Shown here piece by piece: positions 29,863 through 39,284 of a stretch of DNA of 64,000 bases (its first letter is position 1; every line of letters starts with the position of its first letter). The translations under genes were made by a program, and so were the position numbers. Below the pieces are notes generated by a model, which saw only the letters and a program-made list of their open reading frames with translations, searched no databases and was not told where the DNA came from. The stretch spans positions 1,674,001-1,738,000 of the forward strand of contig NZ_CP114778.1 of assembly GCF_027359395.1 (NCBI RefSeq), given 5' to 3'. This DNA comes from Prochlorococcus marinus str. MIT 1013 (GTDB lineage Bacteria > Cyanobacteriota > Cyanobacteriia > PCC-6307 > Cyanobiaceae).

Positions 29863-30826
29863 TATTATTTTTAGCTTGTAATACTTTTAATAGGCGTTCA
29901 AAATTTTTAGGTAATGGAGCTGTGAATTTCATTTTTTCTAATGTTATTGGGTGTATTAAACCTAATTGAATTGCATGTAAAGCTTGGCCACCAAGTTTAA
30001 TAGGCAATTTTTTACACCTACTGTAAGTTTGGTCTCCAATAATAGGATGACCTATGTGTGCGCTATGAACCCGAATTTGATGCGTTCTACCTGTATCAAG
30101 TTTGAATTTAAGAAGAGAAAAACTTCCTAGATTTTCAATTAATTTCCAATGTGTGCAAGCATATCTACCAGATTCCTCATCAACCACAGCATATTTTTTT
30201 CTATCTTTTGGATGTCGACCAATACATCCAACAATCATACCTTCATTGTCTTTAATAGCTCCATGGACAACTGCAATATAATTTCTTGAAGCTACTCTTT
30301 TTTGTATTTGAATTTGTAGTTTAACTAAGGCTTCTTGGGTCTTCGCTACGACAATGCATCCAGTTGTGTCTTTATCTAAGCGATGAACTATTCCAGGTCT
30401 TAATTTACCTCCTATGCCTGGTAAATCTGGACAATGATTGATTAATCCATTGACTAAAGTTCCTGATTTATTTCCTGGTGCTGGATGCACTGCTATCCCT
30501 GCTGTTTTATTAATGACTATCAAATGATTATCTTCATATAAAATATCTAAATCAATTTCTTCTGGTTTTAAGTAAGGAAGAGGCTCAGGTGGTGGAACCC
30601 AAAGTTGAATTATGTCACCTGGCCTAACGGGAGTTTTTGCTTTTCCAGTTTTACCGTTCACTCTTGCGAATCCTGCTTCAATGAATTTCTGAATATGAGC
30701 CCTACTTTGTTCGACTCGTTGACTTACCAGCCATCTGTCAAGCCGCATAGGCAAAGGTTTTTTATATTCACCCTCAAATAATTCACCTGGGCCCTTCCCA
30801 AATGCATGTTTTATTTCTTTATTCAT
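29855..30826 (-). CDS. Ribosomal large-subunit pseudouridine synthase, RluD type
   Basis: A pseudouridine synthase of the RluA/RluD family, 323 residues. An N-terminal S4 RNA-binding domain (RLDRWLVSQRVEQSRAHIQK, about 28-90) is followed by the catalytic domain, with the essential aspartate in PGIVHRLDKDTTGCIVVAK. GRTHQIRVH further on is also conserved. RluD modifies helix 69 of 23S rRNA; whether this is the RluD orthologue or another RluA-like enzyme is not proven. It begins at the last base of rbgA-like ylqF, a one-base coupling. Confidence 0.9.
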   Translation of the reverse strand: MNKEIKHAFGKGPGELFEGEYKKPLPMRLDRWLVSQRVEQSRAHIQKFIEAGFARVNGKTGKAKTPVRPGDIIQLWVPPPEPLPYLKPEEIDLDILYEDNHLIVINKTAGIAVHPAPGNKSGTLVNGLINHCPDLPGIGGKLRPGIVHRLDKDTTGCIVVAKTQEALVKLQIQIQKRVASRNYIAVVHGAIKDNEGMIVGCIGRHPKDRKKYAVVDEESGRYACTHWKLIENLGSFSLLKFKLDTGRTHQIRVHSAHIGHPIIGDQTYSRCKKLPIKLGGQALHAIQLGLIHPITLEKMKFTAPLPKNFERLLKVLQAKNNII

Positions 30827-31689
30827 TAGGGAAGTTCAAGAGAGATATTGCCCAACAAATTTTTGCGGAAATCATCAAGTAATCTTTGTGACATTCTTCG
30901 AGTATCTCCGGAAGTGTGACGTTCTGCAGCTGAAAGTAGCCATAAAGATTTATCTTTAATGGTTTCATTGACATATATTCCATATCTATTTTGAAGACAC
31001 ATTGACTTTATTCCCGCTTCTTGGGTGTTTTCTAATGTCTCAAGAAGTTTCATAAAGTTAATGGCTACTTGTTCAGTATCGTATGCGGCTTGACCAATGT
31101 CATCACAAATAGCTAATTTCAACGCGGCATTTTGATCTTCAAATTTGGGCGGTAGAACTCCAGGAGCATCCAATAGGTCCAGATCTTGTCCCAATCTTAC
31201 CCATCTCAAACTTCTTGTGACCCCAGGTTTTCTTGAGCTAGATACAACCTTCTTTTTGACTAGTCTGTTAATGAGAGCAGATTTTCCAACATTTGGGAAA
31301 CCAAGAGTTAGAACTCTAACTGCACGATTTTTCATCCCTCGGTCGAGACGTCTTTGATTTAATTCTTGCCCAGCACGAATAGCGGCTTGTTTTATTTGCA
31401 GAACACCTGTTCCAGCTTTTGCATCACACCACCATGGGACTTTCCCTTCTGACCTTAATTTTTTATCCCAAGCTTTATGGGCATCGACATTGATCATGTC
31501 TTTTCTATTAATAACTAATATTTGCTTCTTTCCTTTTAACCATTTTTGAAGATATGGATGAGAAGTGGCGAGAGGTATCCTTGCGTCTCGCACTTCTAAA
31601 ACTAGATCAACTTTATTAAGATGCTCTTTTAATTGTTTTTCTGCTTTAGCAATATGCCCTGGATACCATTGTATAAGCTGCTTGTTCAC
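30826..31689 (-). CDS. ylqF: Ribosome biogenesis GTPase YlqF/RbgA
   Basis: A circularly permuted GTPase of 287 residues that helps assemble the 50S subunit. The G4-like NRKD motif comes first (about 60), then the G1 P-loop GFPNVGKSALINRL (about 130-143) and the G3 LDAPGVLPP, an order diagnostic of this family. The N-terminal IQWYPGHIAKAEKQLKEHL is also typical. The start is GTG at 31687-31689. It shares its last base with the following pseudouridine synthase, linking two ribosome-assembly genes. Confidence 0.93.
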   Translation of the reverse strand: MNKQLIQWYPGHIAKAEKQLKEHLNKVDLVLEVRDARIPLATSHPYLQKWLKGKKQILVINRKDMINVDAHKAWDKKLRSEGKVPWWCDAKAGTGVLQIKQAAIRAGQELNQRRLDRGMKNRAVRVLTLGFPNVGKSALINRLVKKKVVSSSRKPGVTRSLRWVRLGQDLDLLDAPGVLPPKFEDQNAALKLAICDDIGQAAYDTEQVAINFMKLLETLENTQEAGIKSMCLQNRYGIYVNETIKDKSLWLLSAAERHTSGDTRRMSQRLLDDFRKNLLGNISLELP

Positions 31690-32167
31690 GGAATTTTAAA
31701 AATAAGTTGGTTGAAATTGATTAATCTAAAAATTGTAAAAGTTGATTTTTGATTTATTTTGGGAGTTTAGTTTTCAAAATCCTAAGTTCAACTTATCATC
31801 CGAAAAGATTAAATAAGTTGATAATAATAATTGAATTATTCAAAATATACTGATAAGAGTTGAATTTTATTGATGAATCTAGACTGATAGAATTACAATA
31901 TTTAATAACTTGCCAGTAACAAAAAATCCTTGAATTGTAGGTTCAGAAAAAATTCGAGTTTTAGCATTGCATTACAAGTTTATTTTTTCCTGTCATTGCA
32001 GTCATTTGAAGGGTGATTAATTATTTTAACCATAGGCTTTTAATATCTAAAAAGACGTTTTTAGTTTTTCATAGGTTTAGGTAGATTTTTTCTGTGTCTT
32101 AGTAATTACCCAATTGGTGCCTTTCAAGAGCTATGGTCACTCAGTTTACTTTCTGAATCCATACATT
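31690..32167. other. 478-base gene-free gap upstream of pgk
   Basis: This is the largest non-coding gap in the window. I find no convincing ORF or tRNA. It holds a cluster of short inverted repeats: TTCAACTTATCA (31787-31798) can pair with TGATAAGAGTTGAA (31851-31864), its central TCAACTTAT can alternatively pair with ATAAGTTGA (31813-31821), and TTGAATTATTCAA (31831-31843) is a small hairpin inside. The rest, AT-rich, presumably carries the ylqF and pgk promoters and a long pgk leader. Confidence 0.5.
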
Positions 32168-33373
32168 ATGTCTAAGCGTTCCCTGTCAAGTCTCGGCGCT
32201 GAAGACTTATGCGGCAAACGTGTTTTAGTGAGAGTTGATTTCAATGTCCCATTAGGAGATGAGGGGCAAATAACCGATGACACAAGAATTCGTGCTGCTT
32301 TACCAACTATTCATGACCTTCTAGAGAAGAGTGCAAGAGTTATTCTTTCTGCTCATTTTGGTAGGCCAAAGGGAGAGGTTAATGAAACAATGCGTTTGAC
32401 TGCCGTTGCTCAAAGACTAAGTGAATTGCTTGGGAAAACAGTTGTAAAAACTGAAAGTTGTGTAGGAGCTGAAGCTAAGTCAAAAGTAGATGCAATGTCC
32501 AATGGCGATGTAGTCCTTTTGGAAAATGTTCGTTTTATTGCTGGTGAAGAAAAAAATGATACAGGATTTGCAAAGGAATTAGCTTCTTTGGCCGAAGTCT
32601 ATGTTAATGATGCTTTTGGGGCTGCCCACCGCGCTCATGCTTCAACTGAGGGAGTTACAAAATTCTTAAGTCCTTGTGTGGCTGGCTATTTAATGGAGAA
32701 AGAACTTAAGTATCTTCAAGGAGCTATAGATCAACCTAAAAGACCTTTGGCAGCAATAGTTGGCGGTTCGAAAGTAAGTAGCAAGATCGGTGTTTTGGAG
32801 TCTTTGATTGATAAATGCGACAAGATAATTGTTGGTGGAGGGATGATATTTACTTTCTACAAAGCTAGAGGATTATCTGTTGGTAAAAGTCTTGTCGAGG
32901 AAGATAAGCTCGAATTAGCAAGTGCTTTGGAGAAGAAAGCGAAAGATAAAGGAGTTGAGTTTCTTTTGCCAAGTGATGTTGTGCTGGCCGATAATTTTTC
33001 CCCTAATGCAAATAGTCAATCTTCAAAAGTAGATGCAATTAGCGAAGGTTGGATGGGACTGGATATTGGTTCAGAATCAGTTGAACTTTTTCAGAATGCT
33101 CTGAAAGATTGCAAAACTATTATTTGGAATGGACCGATGGGTGTTTTTGAATTTGAGAAATTTGCAAATGGAACAAATGCAATAGCAAATACTTTGGCTG
33201 AATTAAGTTCTCAAGGATGCTGCACAATTATTGGAGGTGGAGATTCAGTGGCAGCAGTTGAGAAAGCTGGTTTAGCTAAAAACATGTCTCATATTTCCAC
33301 TGGAGGTGGTGCTAGTCTTGAACTTTTGGAAGGGAAAGTTCTTCCTGGAGTTTCTGCTCTAGATGATGCTTAA
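32168..33373 (+). CDS. pgk: Phosphoglycerate kinase
   Basis: The 401-residue enzyme transfers phosphate between 1,3-bisphosphoglycerate and ADP; in this organism it works mainly in the Calvin cycle direction. [20 protein letters not shown] and the C-terminal [17 protein letters not shown] plus [11 protein letters not shown] are diagnostic. The open frame extends to 32114, but the ATG at 32168 ([10 protein letters not shown]) gives the normal start and length. A strong hairpin terminator follows 25 bases after the stop. Confidence 0.97.
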   Translation: MSKRSLSSLGAEDLCGKRVLVRVDFNVPLGDEGQITDDTRIRAALPTIHDLLEKSARVILSAHFGRPKGEVNETMRLTAVAQRLSELLGKTVVKTESCVGAEAKSKVDAMSNGDVVLLENVRFIAGEEKNDTGFAKELASLAEVYVNDAFGAAHRAHASTEGVTKFLSPCVAGYLMEKELKYLQGAIDQPKRPLAAIVGGSKVSSKIGVLESLIDKCDKIIVGGGMIFTFYKARGLSVGKSLVEEDKLELASALEKKAKDKGVEFLLPSDVVLADNFSPNANSQSSKVDAISEGWMGLDIGSESVELFQNALKDCKTIIWNGPMGVFEFEKFANGTNAIANTLAELSSQGCCTIIGGGDSVAAVEKAGLAKNMSHISTGGGASLELLEGKVLPGVSALDDA

Positions 33374-33398
33374 TAATTTAAATCTATACATGATTGTT

Positions 33399-33426
33399 AA
33401 AAGTAGGTTTCTATAAACCTACTTTT
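33399..33426. terminator. Bidirectional hairpin terminator between pgk and the secreted hypothetical
   Basis: A perfect 12-base stem AAAAGTAGGTTT / AAACCTACTTTT with a 4-base loop (CTAT), followed on the + strand by ATTTTTTTTTT. It can end pgk transcripts on the + strand. On the - strand it overlaps the stop codon of the gene ending at 33411, and A-runs give that side a weaker U-tract. Confidence 0.88.
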
Positions 33427-34130
33427 ATTTTTTTTGTAATTGAATAAATCCCTTCAGGATGAGTAATGATTGCTGAAATAGTTTGAGAACCAGGTTCTAA
33501 GGGAGCTTGAATATATTTAAATAAACCACCTGATTGATTCGGCTTAATCCCAAATGTATCATTCGATATATTTATATTATCTTCATTTGAAAGTACGATC
33601 ATCCCACTGGCAGTTAATGAATTGTCTAATGGGTTTTCAATAATTAAATTAATTTCATATTTTTCACCAGTAAGAACTTTTTTTGGAGATACAATTTTTA
33701 TAATTAGAGGTGACTTTTGGCTATTCAGAATTGACTCTTCATCAATAACTTTATATCCTTTGATTTTATTTTTGTAAGTCTCTATCTGAACAGTCTGTTT
33801 GGTATGTAGATTATAAATTTGACCATTAATTTCTCTTGTAGATATGATTGTTATATCTAGTAATGATTGATTTTGATCATTTCTCAATTGTTGAATTGAC
33901 CATTTTGCATCTTTATATTTTTCCCTAAAATCTTTATAACGTTTATTAAATTGATTGAATGATTTTTGTAGAAATAGATCTTTCAGCACATTATCCTTTT
34001 GCAGGTTGAGGATTTCCTCCAATTGATTACTTAGCAACTGATTATCTATATTTTTACTTAAAGCAGAATTGATCATTAGTGGATATAACAATAAAAAAAC
34101 TATTGATTTCGCTATCAGTGAATGTCGCAC
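33411..34130 (-). CDS. Secreted or periplasmic hypothetical protein
   Basis: A 239-residue protein I do not recognise. The N-terminus RHSLIAKSIVFLLLYPLMINSALS has a basic start, a hydrophobic core and an ALS-K cleavage-like site, so it is likely exported. The middle is lysine/asparagine-rich and helical; the C-terminal half is beta-strand-rich with LIIKIVSPKKVLTGEKYEIN and NPLDNSLTASGMIVL, reminiscent of immunoglobulin-like folds. The start is GTG at 34128-34130. It is divergent from murG with 55 bases between them. Confidence 0.7.
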   Translation of the reverse strand: MRHSLIAKSIVFLLLYPLMINSALSKNIDNQLLSNQLEEILNLQKDNVLKDLFLQKSFNQFNKRYKDFREKYKDAKWSIQQLRNDQNQSLLDITIISTREINGQIYNLHTKQTVQIETYKNKIKGYKVIDEESILNSQKSPLIIKIVSPKKVLTGEKYEINLIIENPLDNSLTASGMIVLSNEDNINISNDTFGIKPNQSGGLFKYIQAPLEPGSQTISAIITHPEGIYSITKKIKVGL

Positions 34131-34185
34131 GCCTACCTTTTTTACTCAATATAACTTAGTCTCCGTGGATAAGGTTATTTAATTT

Positions 34186-35244
34186 ATGCCTCGCCTTTTA
34201 ATTGCTGCAAGCGGAACGGGTGGCCATATTTATCCTGCATTGTCTTTTGCTGATTCACTTACAAATTCTTGGGAAATTGAGTGGCTAGGTGTGCCAAATA
34301 GGCTTGAGATTGAATTGGTTCCTAGAAAATACAACTTAATAAAGCTAAAGGTTGGAGGTTTACAAGGAAATATTTTTAGAAAATTGTTTGATTTATGTAG
34401 ATTACTCTTCGCTTCTGTTCGAGTATCAATTCTATTACGTCAAAAAAAAATTAACGTTATTTTTACTACTGGTGGGTATATATCTGCTCCTAGTATTCTC
34501 GGCGCAAAAATGACTGGCATCCCTATTCTTTTGCATGAATCTAATGCTATTCCTGGGAAAGTAACTAGGTTATTAGGTAGATTTTGTGACCACATAGCGT
34601 TAGGAATTCCATCAGCATCTGAGTATTTGTATGGATGTAGAACAAGTTTTACAGGAACACCAGTAAGGTCAGAATTTTTTTTAGATCAGTCTCTCCCCTC
34701 TTGGGTGCCTCTGGGAGAGGGAGTATTGATTGTAGTTATGGGAGGTAGTCAAGGAGCAATAAAAATGAATGAGATGGTGAGGAATATCTTGCCTTGGTTA
34801 CTTGAGAAGGGTTGTAGAGTTGTTCATCTGACCGGTAAAAACGATTGCTTCTATAAAAATGTAGGTGATGTTAATCCACACGCTAATTTGGTTACAAGAC
34901 AATTCAGTAATGAAATTCCTGCCTTGCTTCGAAATGCTGATCTTGTAATAAGTAGAGCAGGTTCTGGTGCGATTTGTGAATTAATGGTAACTAAGACCCC
35001 TTCAATATTAATACCTTTTCCAGCATCTGCCGATCAACATCAAGAGCTAAATGCTGCTTATATGGCTAGATATGGAGGTGCTGTAATAGTTAATCAACAT
35101 GATCCAGACAAAAATATTTTGAAAAACACTATATCTAACTTGATAGATTCTAATTCGCTGAGTGAAATGAAATCAAATATGAATAATTACGATTACCTTG
35201 ATTCTGAAAATAAGATATTTGAGATTATAAATTCGATTAGTTAA
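34186..35244 (+). CDS. murG: Lipid II synthase (UDP-GlcNAc transferase MurG)
   Basis: A GT28-family glycosyltransferase of 352 residues that adds GlcNAc to lipid I at the cytoplasmic face of the membrane. The N-terminal ASGTGGHIYPALSFAD, HESNAIPGKVTRLLGRF and GGSQGAIKMNEM loops, and the C-terminal SRAGSGAICELMVTKTPSILIPFP donor site are intact. The length is as expected. Its end overlaps the converging aminotransferase gene by 8 bases. Confidence 0.96.
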   Translation: MPRLLIAASGTGGHIYPALSFADSLTNSWEIEWLGVPNRLEIELVPRKYNLIKLKVGGLQGNIFRKLFDLCRLLFASVRVSILLRQKKINVIFTTGGYISAPSILGAKMTGIPILLHESNAIPGKVTRLLGRFCDHIALGIPSASEYLYGCRTSFTGTPVRSEFFLDQSLPSWVPLGEGVLIVVMGGSQGAIKMNEMVRNILPWLLEKGCRVVHLTGKNDCFYKNVGDVNPHANLVTRQFSNEIPALLRNADLVISRAGSGAICELMVTKTPSILIPFPASADQHQELNAAYMARYGGAVIVNQHDPDKNILKNTISNLIDSNSLSEMKSNMNNYDYLDSENKIFEIINSIS

Positions 35245-36319
35245 TGTAATCTTTTAGTGTATTAATAATTTGAATATTCTGTTTTCTTTTTTGAAGACTT
35301 ATTCTGATCCAATTTTCACCTAGATTTATAAATGATCTACAGTCTCTTAATAATATTCCTCTTTTATTTAAATTATTAATAAGATTTAATAAAGAATTAT
35401 CACTTTTAATTAATTGAAAGTTTGTTGTTGAGGGTAGAGATTTAATAGTAGAAAAATCTGCCAATTTTTCATGTAACCATTTCCCTTCTTCTTCTACCCA
35501 TTTATGGATTTTATTTGATCTTTTTTTATACATTTTAGAATCTTTCATGATCAAATTAGTTACATTTATTGCTAACGTATTTACTGGCCATGGATCTCTT
35601 ATCTCTTGCCATTTTAATAATCTATCTGAGTTTGCAACGGCATATCCAATCCTTAATCCAGCAATACCTAGAAACTTCGTTAAACTCCTTATCACTACAA
35701 GGTTTTTATGTTTTTTAGTTAAGTCTATTATTGATTGATTTTCACCTCCGGGTGTAAGTGAAATAAATGCTTCATCGCAAATTACAAGTTTATAATTAGC
35801 TAGTAAACTTTCTATTGAAGAACGACTCCATAATTGTCCAGTTGGATTATGGGGATTTGTAATCCATAAGACATTAGTTTTTGGTTTAATTGGAAATGGT
35901 TGAGGCTTTATATTTGTCCAATATAAAGGTAAAGGACTATAAATAAAAGGTGCATTCCAGCATTTTAAAGCTCTTTGATAGTCTCCAAAACCAGGAGAGG
36001 GTAAAGAACTTATTCCATTTAAACTTGCATCTCTTGCGGCCCAAGTGAATAATTCAGAAGCTCCATTACCAGGTAAAATCATTGCAGGGTCAATATTATG
36101 CCAGTTTGAAATAGTATTTTTAACTTCAAAGTAACTTCTATCTGGATAAAATCTAATAGAGCCATTACTTATACTATTACTAAGATAATTATTTAACTTT
36201 TTAGGTAATTTAAAAGGGACTATTGATGCACTTGCATCAATTATTTTATCTCTAGATAGTCCTAATTTTCTTGATTCTTTTTCAATATTGCCTCCATGAA
36301 TATCAAAATCTATTTTCAT
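35237..36319 (-). CDS. HisC-like aminotransferase, probable threonine-phosphate decarboxylase (CobC/CobD type)
   Basis: A class-I/II PLP enzyme of 360 residues. The N-terminus DIHGGNIEKESRKLGLSRDKIIDASASIVPF is the typical start of the cobalamin-pathway branch (L-threonine-O-3-phosphate decarboxylase) rather than HisC. The PLP lysine is in VVIRSLTKFLGIAGLRIGYA, and WITNPHNPTGQLWS is present. Prochlorococcus makes a B12-type corrinoid, so this role is plausible. No other cob gene is in the window. Histidinol-phosphate activity cannot be ruled out from sequence alone. Confidence 0.78.
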   Translation of the reverse strand: MKIDFDIHGGNIEKESRKLGLSRDKIIDASASIVPFKLPKKLNNYLSNSISNGSIRFYPDRSYFEVKNTISNWHNIDPAMILPGNGASELFTWAARDASLNGISSLPSPGFGDYQRALKCWNAPFIYSPLPLYWTNIKPQPFPIKPKTNVLWITNPHNPTGQLWSRSSIESLLANYKLVICDEAFISLTPGGENQSIIDLTKKHKNLVVIRSLTKFLGIAGLRIGYAVANSDRLLKWQEIRDPWPVNTLAINVTNLIMKDSKMYKKRSNKIHKWVEEEGKWLHEKLADFSTIKSLPSTTNFQLIKSDNSLLNLINNLNKRGILLRDCRSFINLGENWIRISLQKRKQNIQIINTLKDYIN

Positions 36320-36388
36320 TATATTTAAGACAATATTATTCTAAGTTAATAAGACAATCATAATCATTTATTAAATTAATTTTTATTT

Positions 36389-37546
36389 TTATTTCCATGG
36401 CTCTTCTGAACCGATTACCTCTTTAATATTTTGGAATCCGTGTTTTTCCATTTGCAAGGTTAATCCATCTAAAATTTCAGGAACTAAATATGGTCCCTCA
36501 AATATCCAACTTGTATATACCTGAACTAACGATGCCCCAGCTGCAATTCTCTCCCACGCTGTTTTTGCTGAACTGATTCCACCTACACCAATAAGCGGTA
36601 AAGCATTATTAGTACTATTTCTAAGCCTTTTAATAACTTCCAGTCCTCTTTTTTCTAAAGGGAGTCCACTCAGACCTCCATTTTCTTGCTCTAAAGTATT
36701 TCCAGTTTTGATTATTAAGTTTTTCAGGTTAAATCTATTTAAACTTGTATTGATTGCAATTATTCCATCAATTCCATTCTCATTTGCAACTCTCGCAATT
36801 TCATCAATTTCTTCATTTGATAGGTCTGGAGCAATTTTTACAAGCAAAGGAGGACAATTGGATAAATCTTTTAGCGTGCGTATTAACTTTATTATTTGTT
36901 TTGTTCCTTGTAATGAGCGAAGGCCTGGGGTATTAGGCGAACTAACATTGATAACGGCATAGTCTGATAAAGGAGCCAATAGTCTTAAAGATAAAAAATA
37001 GTCTTTATGGGCTTCATCGAGAGGTGTGATTTTTGACTTTCCTAAATTTACTCCCAGGACACACGGTCTATTCCCTGGCATAGGGATTTTTTGTTTTTCT
37101 ATAGTGCTTAAGAATTTTTCTGCGCCTTCATTATTGAATCCCATTCTATTCAGTGCAGCTTTTTCTTTTGCAATTCTGAAAAGTCTGGGTTTTGGATTAC
37201 CTTTTTGGGCATGCCAAGTGATGGTCCCTAATTCGGCAAAACCAAATCCAAAATAATTCCAAAGACCAGCTCCTACTCCATTTTTATCAAATCCAGCAGC
37301 AAGTCCTACAGGATTTTTAAAGTTCGAGCCAAATATAATTTGATTTAAGCTTGAATTGCTTCTTTGAAAATCACTTGATGCTTTTAAAAGGATATTAGAA
37401 ATTATTGGAAAATTTCTATTTAATGACGCAATTTTAATGGCATTAAGAGCTGAATTAGTAAGTATTTCTGCATCAATCCCCTCGTCTTGAGATAGAAGCT
37501 GACCAAGCAGAATATTGTAGAAGTCGTTTTTTTTATTCTTTGACAA
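36389..37546 (-). CDS. pyrD: Dihydroorotate dehydrogenase (class 2, quinone-linked)
   Basis: A 385-residue flavoenzyme of pyrimidine synthesis that passes electrons to the quinone pool. [38 protein letters not shown] and the [15 protein letters not shown] phosphate site are present. The class 2 type is supported by the N-terminal helical region that meets the membrane. The frame opens with TTG at 37544-37546 and overlaps the 3-prime end of rnhA by 14 bases, so it is coupled to it. Confidence 0.93.
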   Translation of the reverse strand: MSKNKKNDFYNILLGQLLSQDEGIDAEILTNSALNAIKIASLNRNFPIISNILLKASSDFQRSNSSLNQIIFGSNFKNPVGLAAGFDKNGVGAGLWNYFGFGFAELGTITWHAQKGNPKPRLFRIAKEKAALNRMGFNNEGAEKFLSTIEKQKIPMPGNRPCVLGVNLGKSKITPLDEAHKDYFLSLRLLAPLSDYAVINVSSPNTPGLRSLQGTKQIIKLIRTLKDLSNCPPLLVKIAPDLSNEEIDEIARVANENGIDGIIAINTSLNRFNLKNLIIKTGNTLEQENGGLSGLPLEKRGLEVIKRLRNSTNNALPLIGVGGISSAKTAWERIAAGASLVQVYTSWIFEGPYLVPEILDGLTLQMEKHGFQNIKEVIGSEEPWK

Positions 37547-38018
37547 AATCTTTTAGTTGTATTTTTCGACCTTTAGAAAAAGCTACAGCAATTTCGTCAA
37601 CTCTATCATTATCTTTTTCTCCGCTATGTCCCTTGACATATTGAAGTTTGATTTTTGGCAGTTCAGGGTGGTCAAGAGCTTTCCATAAATCTTGATTGAG
37701 AACTTGTTTACCAGATGCTGTTTTCCATCCTTTTTTTTTCCAATTCGACATCCATTTTTCCATTCCATCAATTAAATATCTGCTATCAGTTTTTATGGTT
37801 AATGAAGGGTGAAATTTTATTTTTTTTAATTTTTCAAGAACAAATAATGCAGCCTGTAATTCCATGCGATTATTTGTTGTCTTAGGGCTGAAACCACCAA
37901 ATTCAACTTCGCTTCCATCCTGGAATCTAATTAATGCTCCCCAACCTCCTGGACCAGGATTACCGCTACATGCACCATCAGTTGCAGCAGCAATGGCAAA
38001 TTTTTCTTCTTTAGACAT
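37533..38018 (-). CDS. rnhA: Ribonuclease HI
   Basis: A 161-residue RNase H that cleaves RNA in RNA-DNA hybrids. The catalytic residues are in order: Asp in [16 protein letters not shown], Glu in [11 protein letters not shown], Asp in [12 protein letters not shown] and the late histidine/aspartate in [15 protein letters not shown]. The N-terminus is right for the family at the ATG at 38016-38018, yet the bases upstream are the U-tract and stem of the rplL terminator, leaving no visible ribosome-binding site. pyrD follows with a 14-base overlap. Confidence 0.95.
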   Translation of the reverse strand: MSKEEKFAIAAATDGACSGNPGPGGWGALIRFQDGSEVEFGGFSPKTTNNRMELQAALFVLEKLKKIKFHPSLTIKTDSRYLIDGMEKWMSNWKKKGWKTASGKQVLNQDLWKALDHPELPKIKLQYVKGHSGEKDNDRVDEIAVAFSKGRKIQLKDFVKE

Positions 38019-38046
38019 AAAAAAACCGGTCTGAATAGACCGGTTT
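38019..38046 (-). terminator. Hairpin terminator of the rplJ-rplL transcript, abutting the rnhA start
   Basis: AAACCGGTCT at 38023-38032 and AGACCGGTTT at 38037-38046 form a perfect 10-base stem with a 4-base loop. On the - strand a run of seven T (38025-38019) follows, and the next base is the A of the rnhA ATG. It is an ideal intrinsic terminator for rplL, but it also occupies the place of the rnhA ribosome-binding site. Confidence 0.9.
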
Positions 38047-38084
38047 CATATAAGCAGAAAACAGGTGCTTTTCCAGTAACGATT

Positions 38085-38480
38085 TTATTTTAAAGTTACT
38101 TTTCCACCAACAGCTTCAATTGCTTTCTTTAAAGCTTCAGCATCGTCTTTTGTTACTCCTTCTTTGATTGTTTTTGGAGCAGCTTCCACTAACGCTTTAG
38201 CTTCGCCAAGGCCTAGACCTGTGGCATTTCGAACTTCTTTTAAGACTTTAATTTTAGATGAAGCGTCAAAGCTTTCTAAAACCACCTCAAATTCAGTTTT
38301 TTCTTCGGCAGCATCAGCACCATCGCCACCACCAGCAGCTCCTGGAGCTGCCATGACAACGCCAGCAGATGCGGCAGCAGATACACCAAAAGCTTCTTCT
38401 ATTTGCTTAACAAGCTCTGAAGCTTCAAGCAAAGAGAGGCTTTTTAATGAATCTAAGATTTCATCGGTTTTTGCAGACAT
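38085..38480 (-). CDS. rplL: 50S ribosomal protein L7/L12
   Basis: A 131-residue stalk protein. The N-terminal dimerisation helices ([22 protein letters not shown]), the alanine/glycine-rich hinge around [17 protein letters not shown], and the C-terminal factor-binding domain with [18 protein letters not shown] are all present. It follows rplJ on the same strand after a 52-base gap and precedes a strong terminator. Confidence 0.98.
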   Translation of the reverse strand: MSAKTDEILDSLKSLSLLEASELVKQIEEAFGVSAAASAGVVMAAPGAAGGGDGADAAEEKTEFEVVLESFDASSKIKVLKEVRNATGLGLGEAKALVEAAPKTIKEGVTKDDAEALKKAIEAVGGKVTLK

Positions 38481-38532
38481 GGTTTAAATCAGCAACTAAG
38501 TAAGTAGAAAACAAATTGTGAAACAAGGAGTA

Positions 38533-39060
38533 TCAGCTCTCGCCGCTCTCAGAATGTTGTTTAAGAGACCTTGCAAGTCCAGATGGAACCTCATTTATAC
38601 CAATAGCGATTTTGCTTGTTATGGAATTCATTGCACCAGCAATTTGTGCCATAAGTGCTTCCTTGCTCGGAAGTTTTGCAATAGCTTTGATCTCATCTTG
38701 AGATAAAAGTTTGCCTTCGAAAAGACCTCCTTTAGTCTCAGACTTTTGAGTTTCCTTCTGAAATGCTTGTACAGCTTTAACAGCACTCCCAACATCTCCT
38801 TTGATTAAAACAAAGGCGTTAGTTCCAGTAAGCAATGACTCCAAACCAGTCCAGGAATCTTTTCCTTTTATGGCTTGACGCATCAAGGTGTTTTTAGTGA
38901 CCTTGCAGACGCCATCGCTTTTTTGCAATCTTGAGCGCAAGTCAGACATCTCTTTTGTGGATAAGCCCTTGTAATCAAGAACTAAAGCCATTTCAGAGTT
39001 ATCTAGTAAACCCTCTATTGTTTCGACGATCTGTTTTTTGCTTTCCAGCGTGCGGCCCAT
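38533..39060 (-). CDS. rplJ: 50S ribosomal protein L10
   Basis: The 175-residue base of the L10(L12) stalk, which also represses its own operon by binding its leader [21 protein letters not shown] and [20 protein letters not shown] are typical. The open frame reaches 39111, but the ATG at 39058-39060 matches the family start and keeps the structured leader upstream non-coding. The C-terminal helix that binds L12 dimers is present. Confidence 0.97.
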   Translation of the reverse strand: MGRTLESKKQIVETIEGLLDNSEMALVLDYKGLSTKEMSDLRSRLQKSDGVCKVTKNTLMRQAIKGKDSWTGLESLLTGTNAFVLIKGDVGSAVKAVQAFQKETQKSETKGGLFEGKLLSQDEIKAIAKLPSKEALMAQIAGAMNSITSKIAIGINEVPSGLARSLKQHSESGES

Positions 39061-39284
39061 AATAATTGGATCGAATCGGGGGAAGAACTGGACATACGGC
39101 CATATTCCCACTTTGGGAATCGAGGCCGCTAACGATTCAATCCAAAAAGATAAAACCCTGCGTATGCCTCGGCGGGTATTACAAATTCTATTAAACGGAA
39201 GGTTTAATAGACTCAGACCTGCTGTCTTTGGCTGGGCGCATGCCCTTGTGGTTATACCACCAGGCTAATTTACAACAACAAGGG
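39061..39284 (-). promoter_or_regulatory. Structured rplJ leader (L10 leader type)
   Basis: This 224-base gap between rplA and rplJ is unusually rich in inverted repeats: CTATTAAAC/GTTTAATAG (39188-39210, perfect 9 base pairs), GTGGT/ACCAC (39248-39260), and a nested stem CGGCC...GGCCG (39097-39128) enclosing ATTCCC/GGGAAT. Position and structure agree with the L10 leader, where L10(L12)4 binds the nascent RNA and represses rplJL. I infer the family; the kink-turn was not modelled. Confidence 0.75.
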
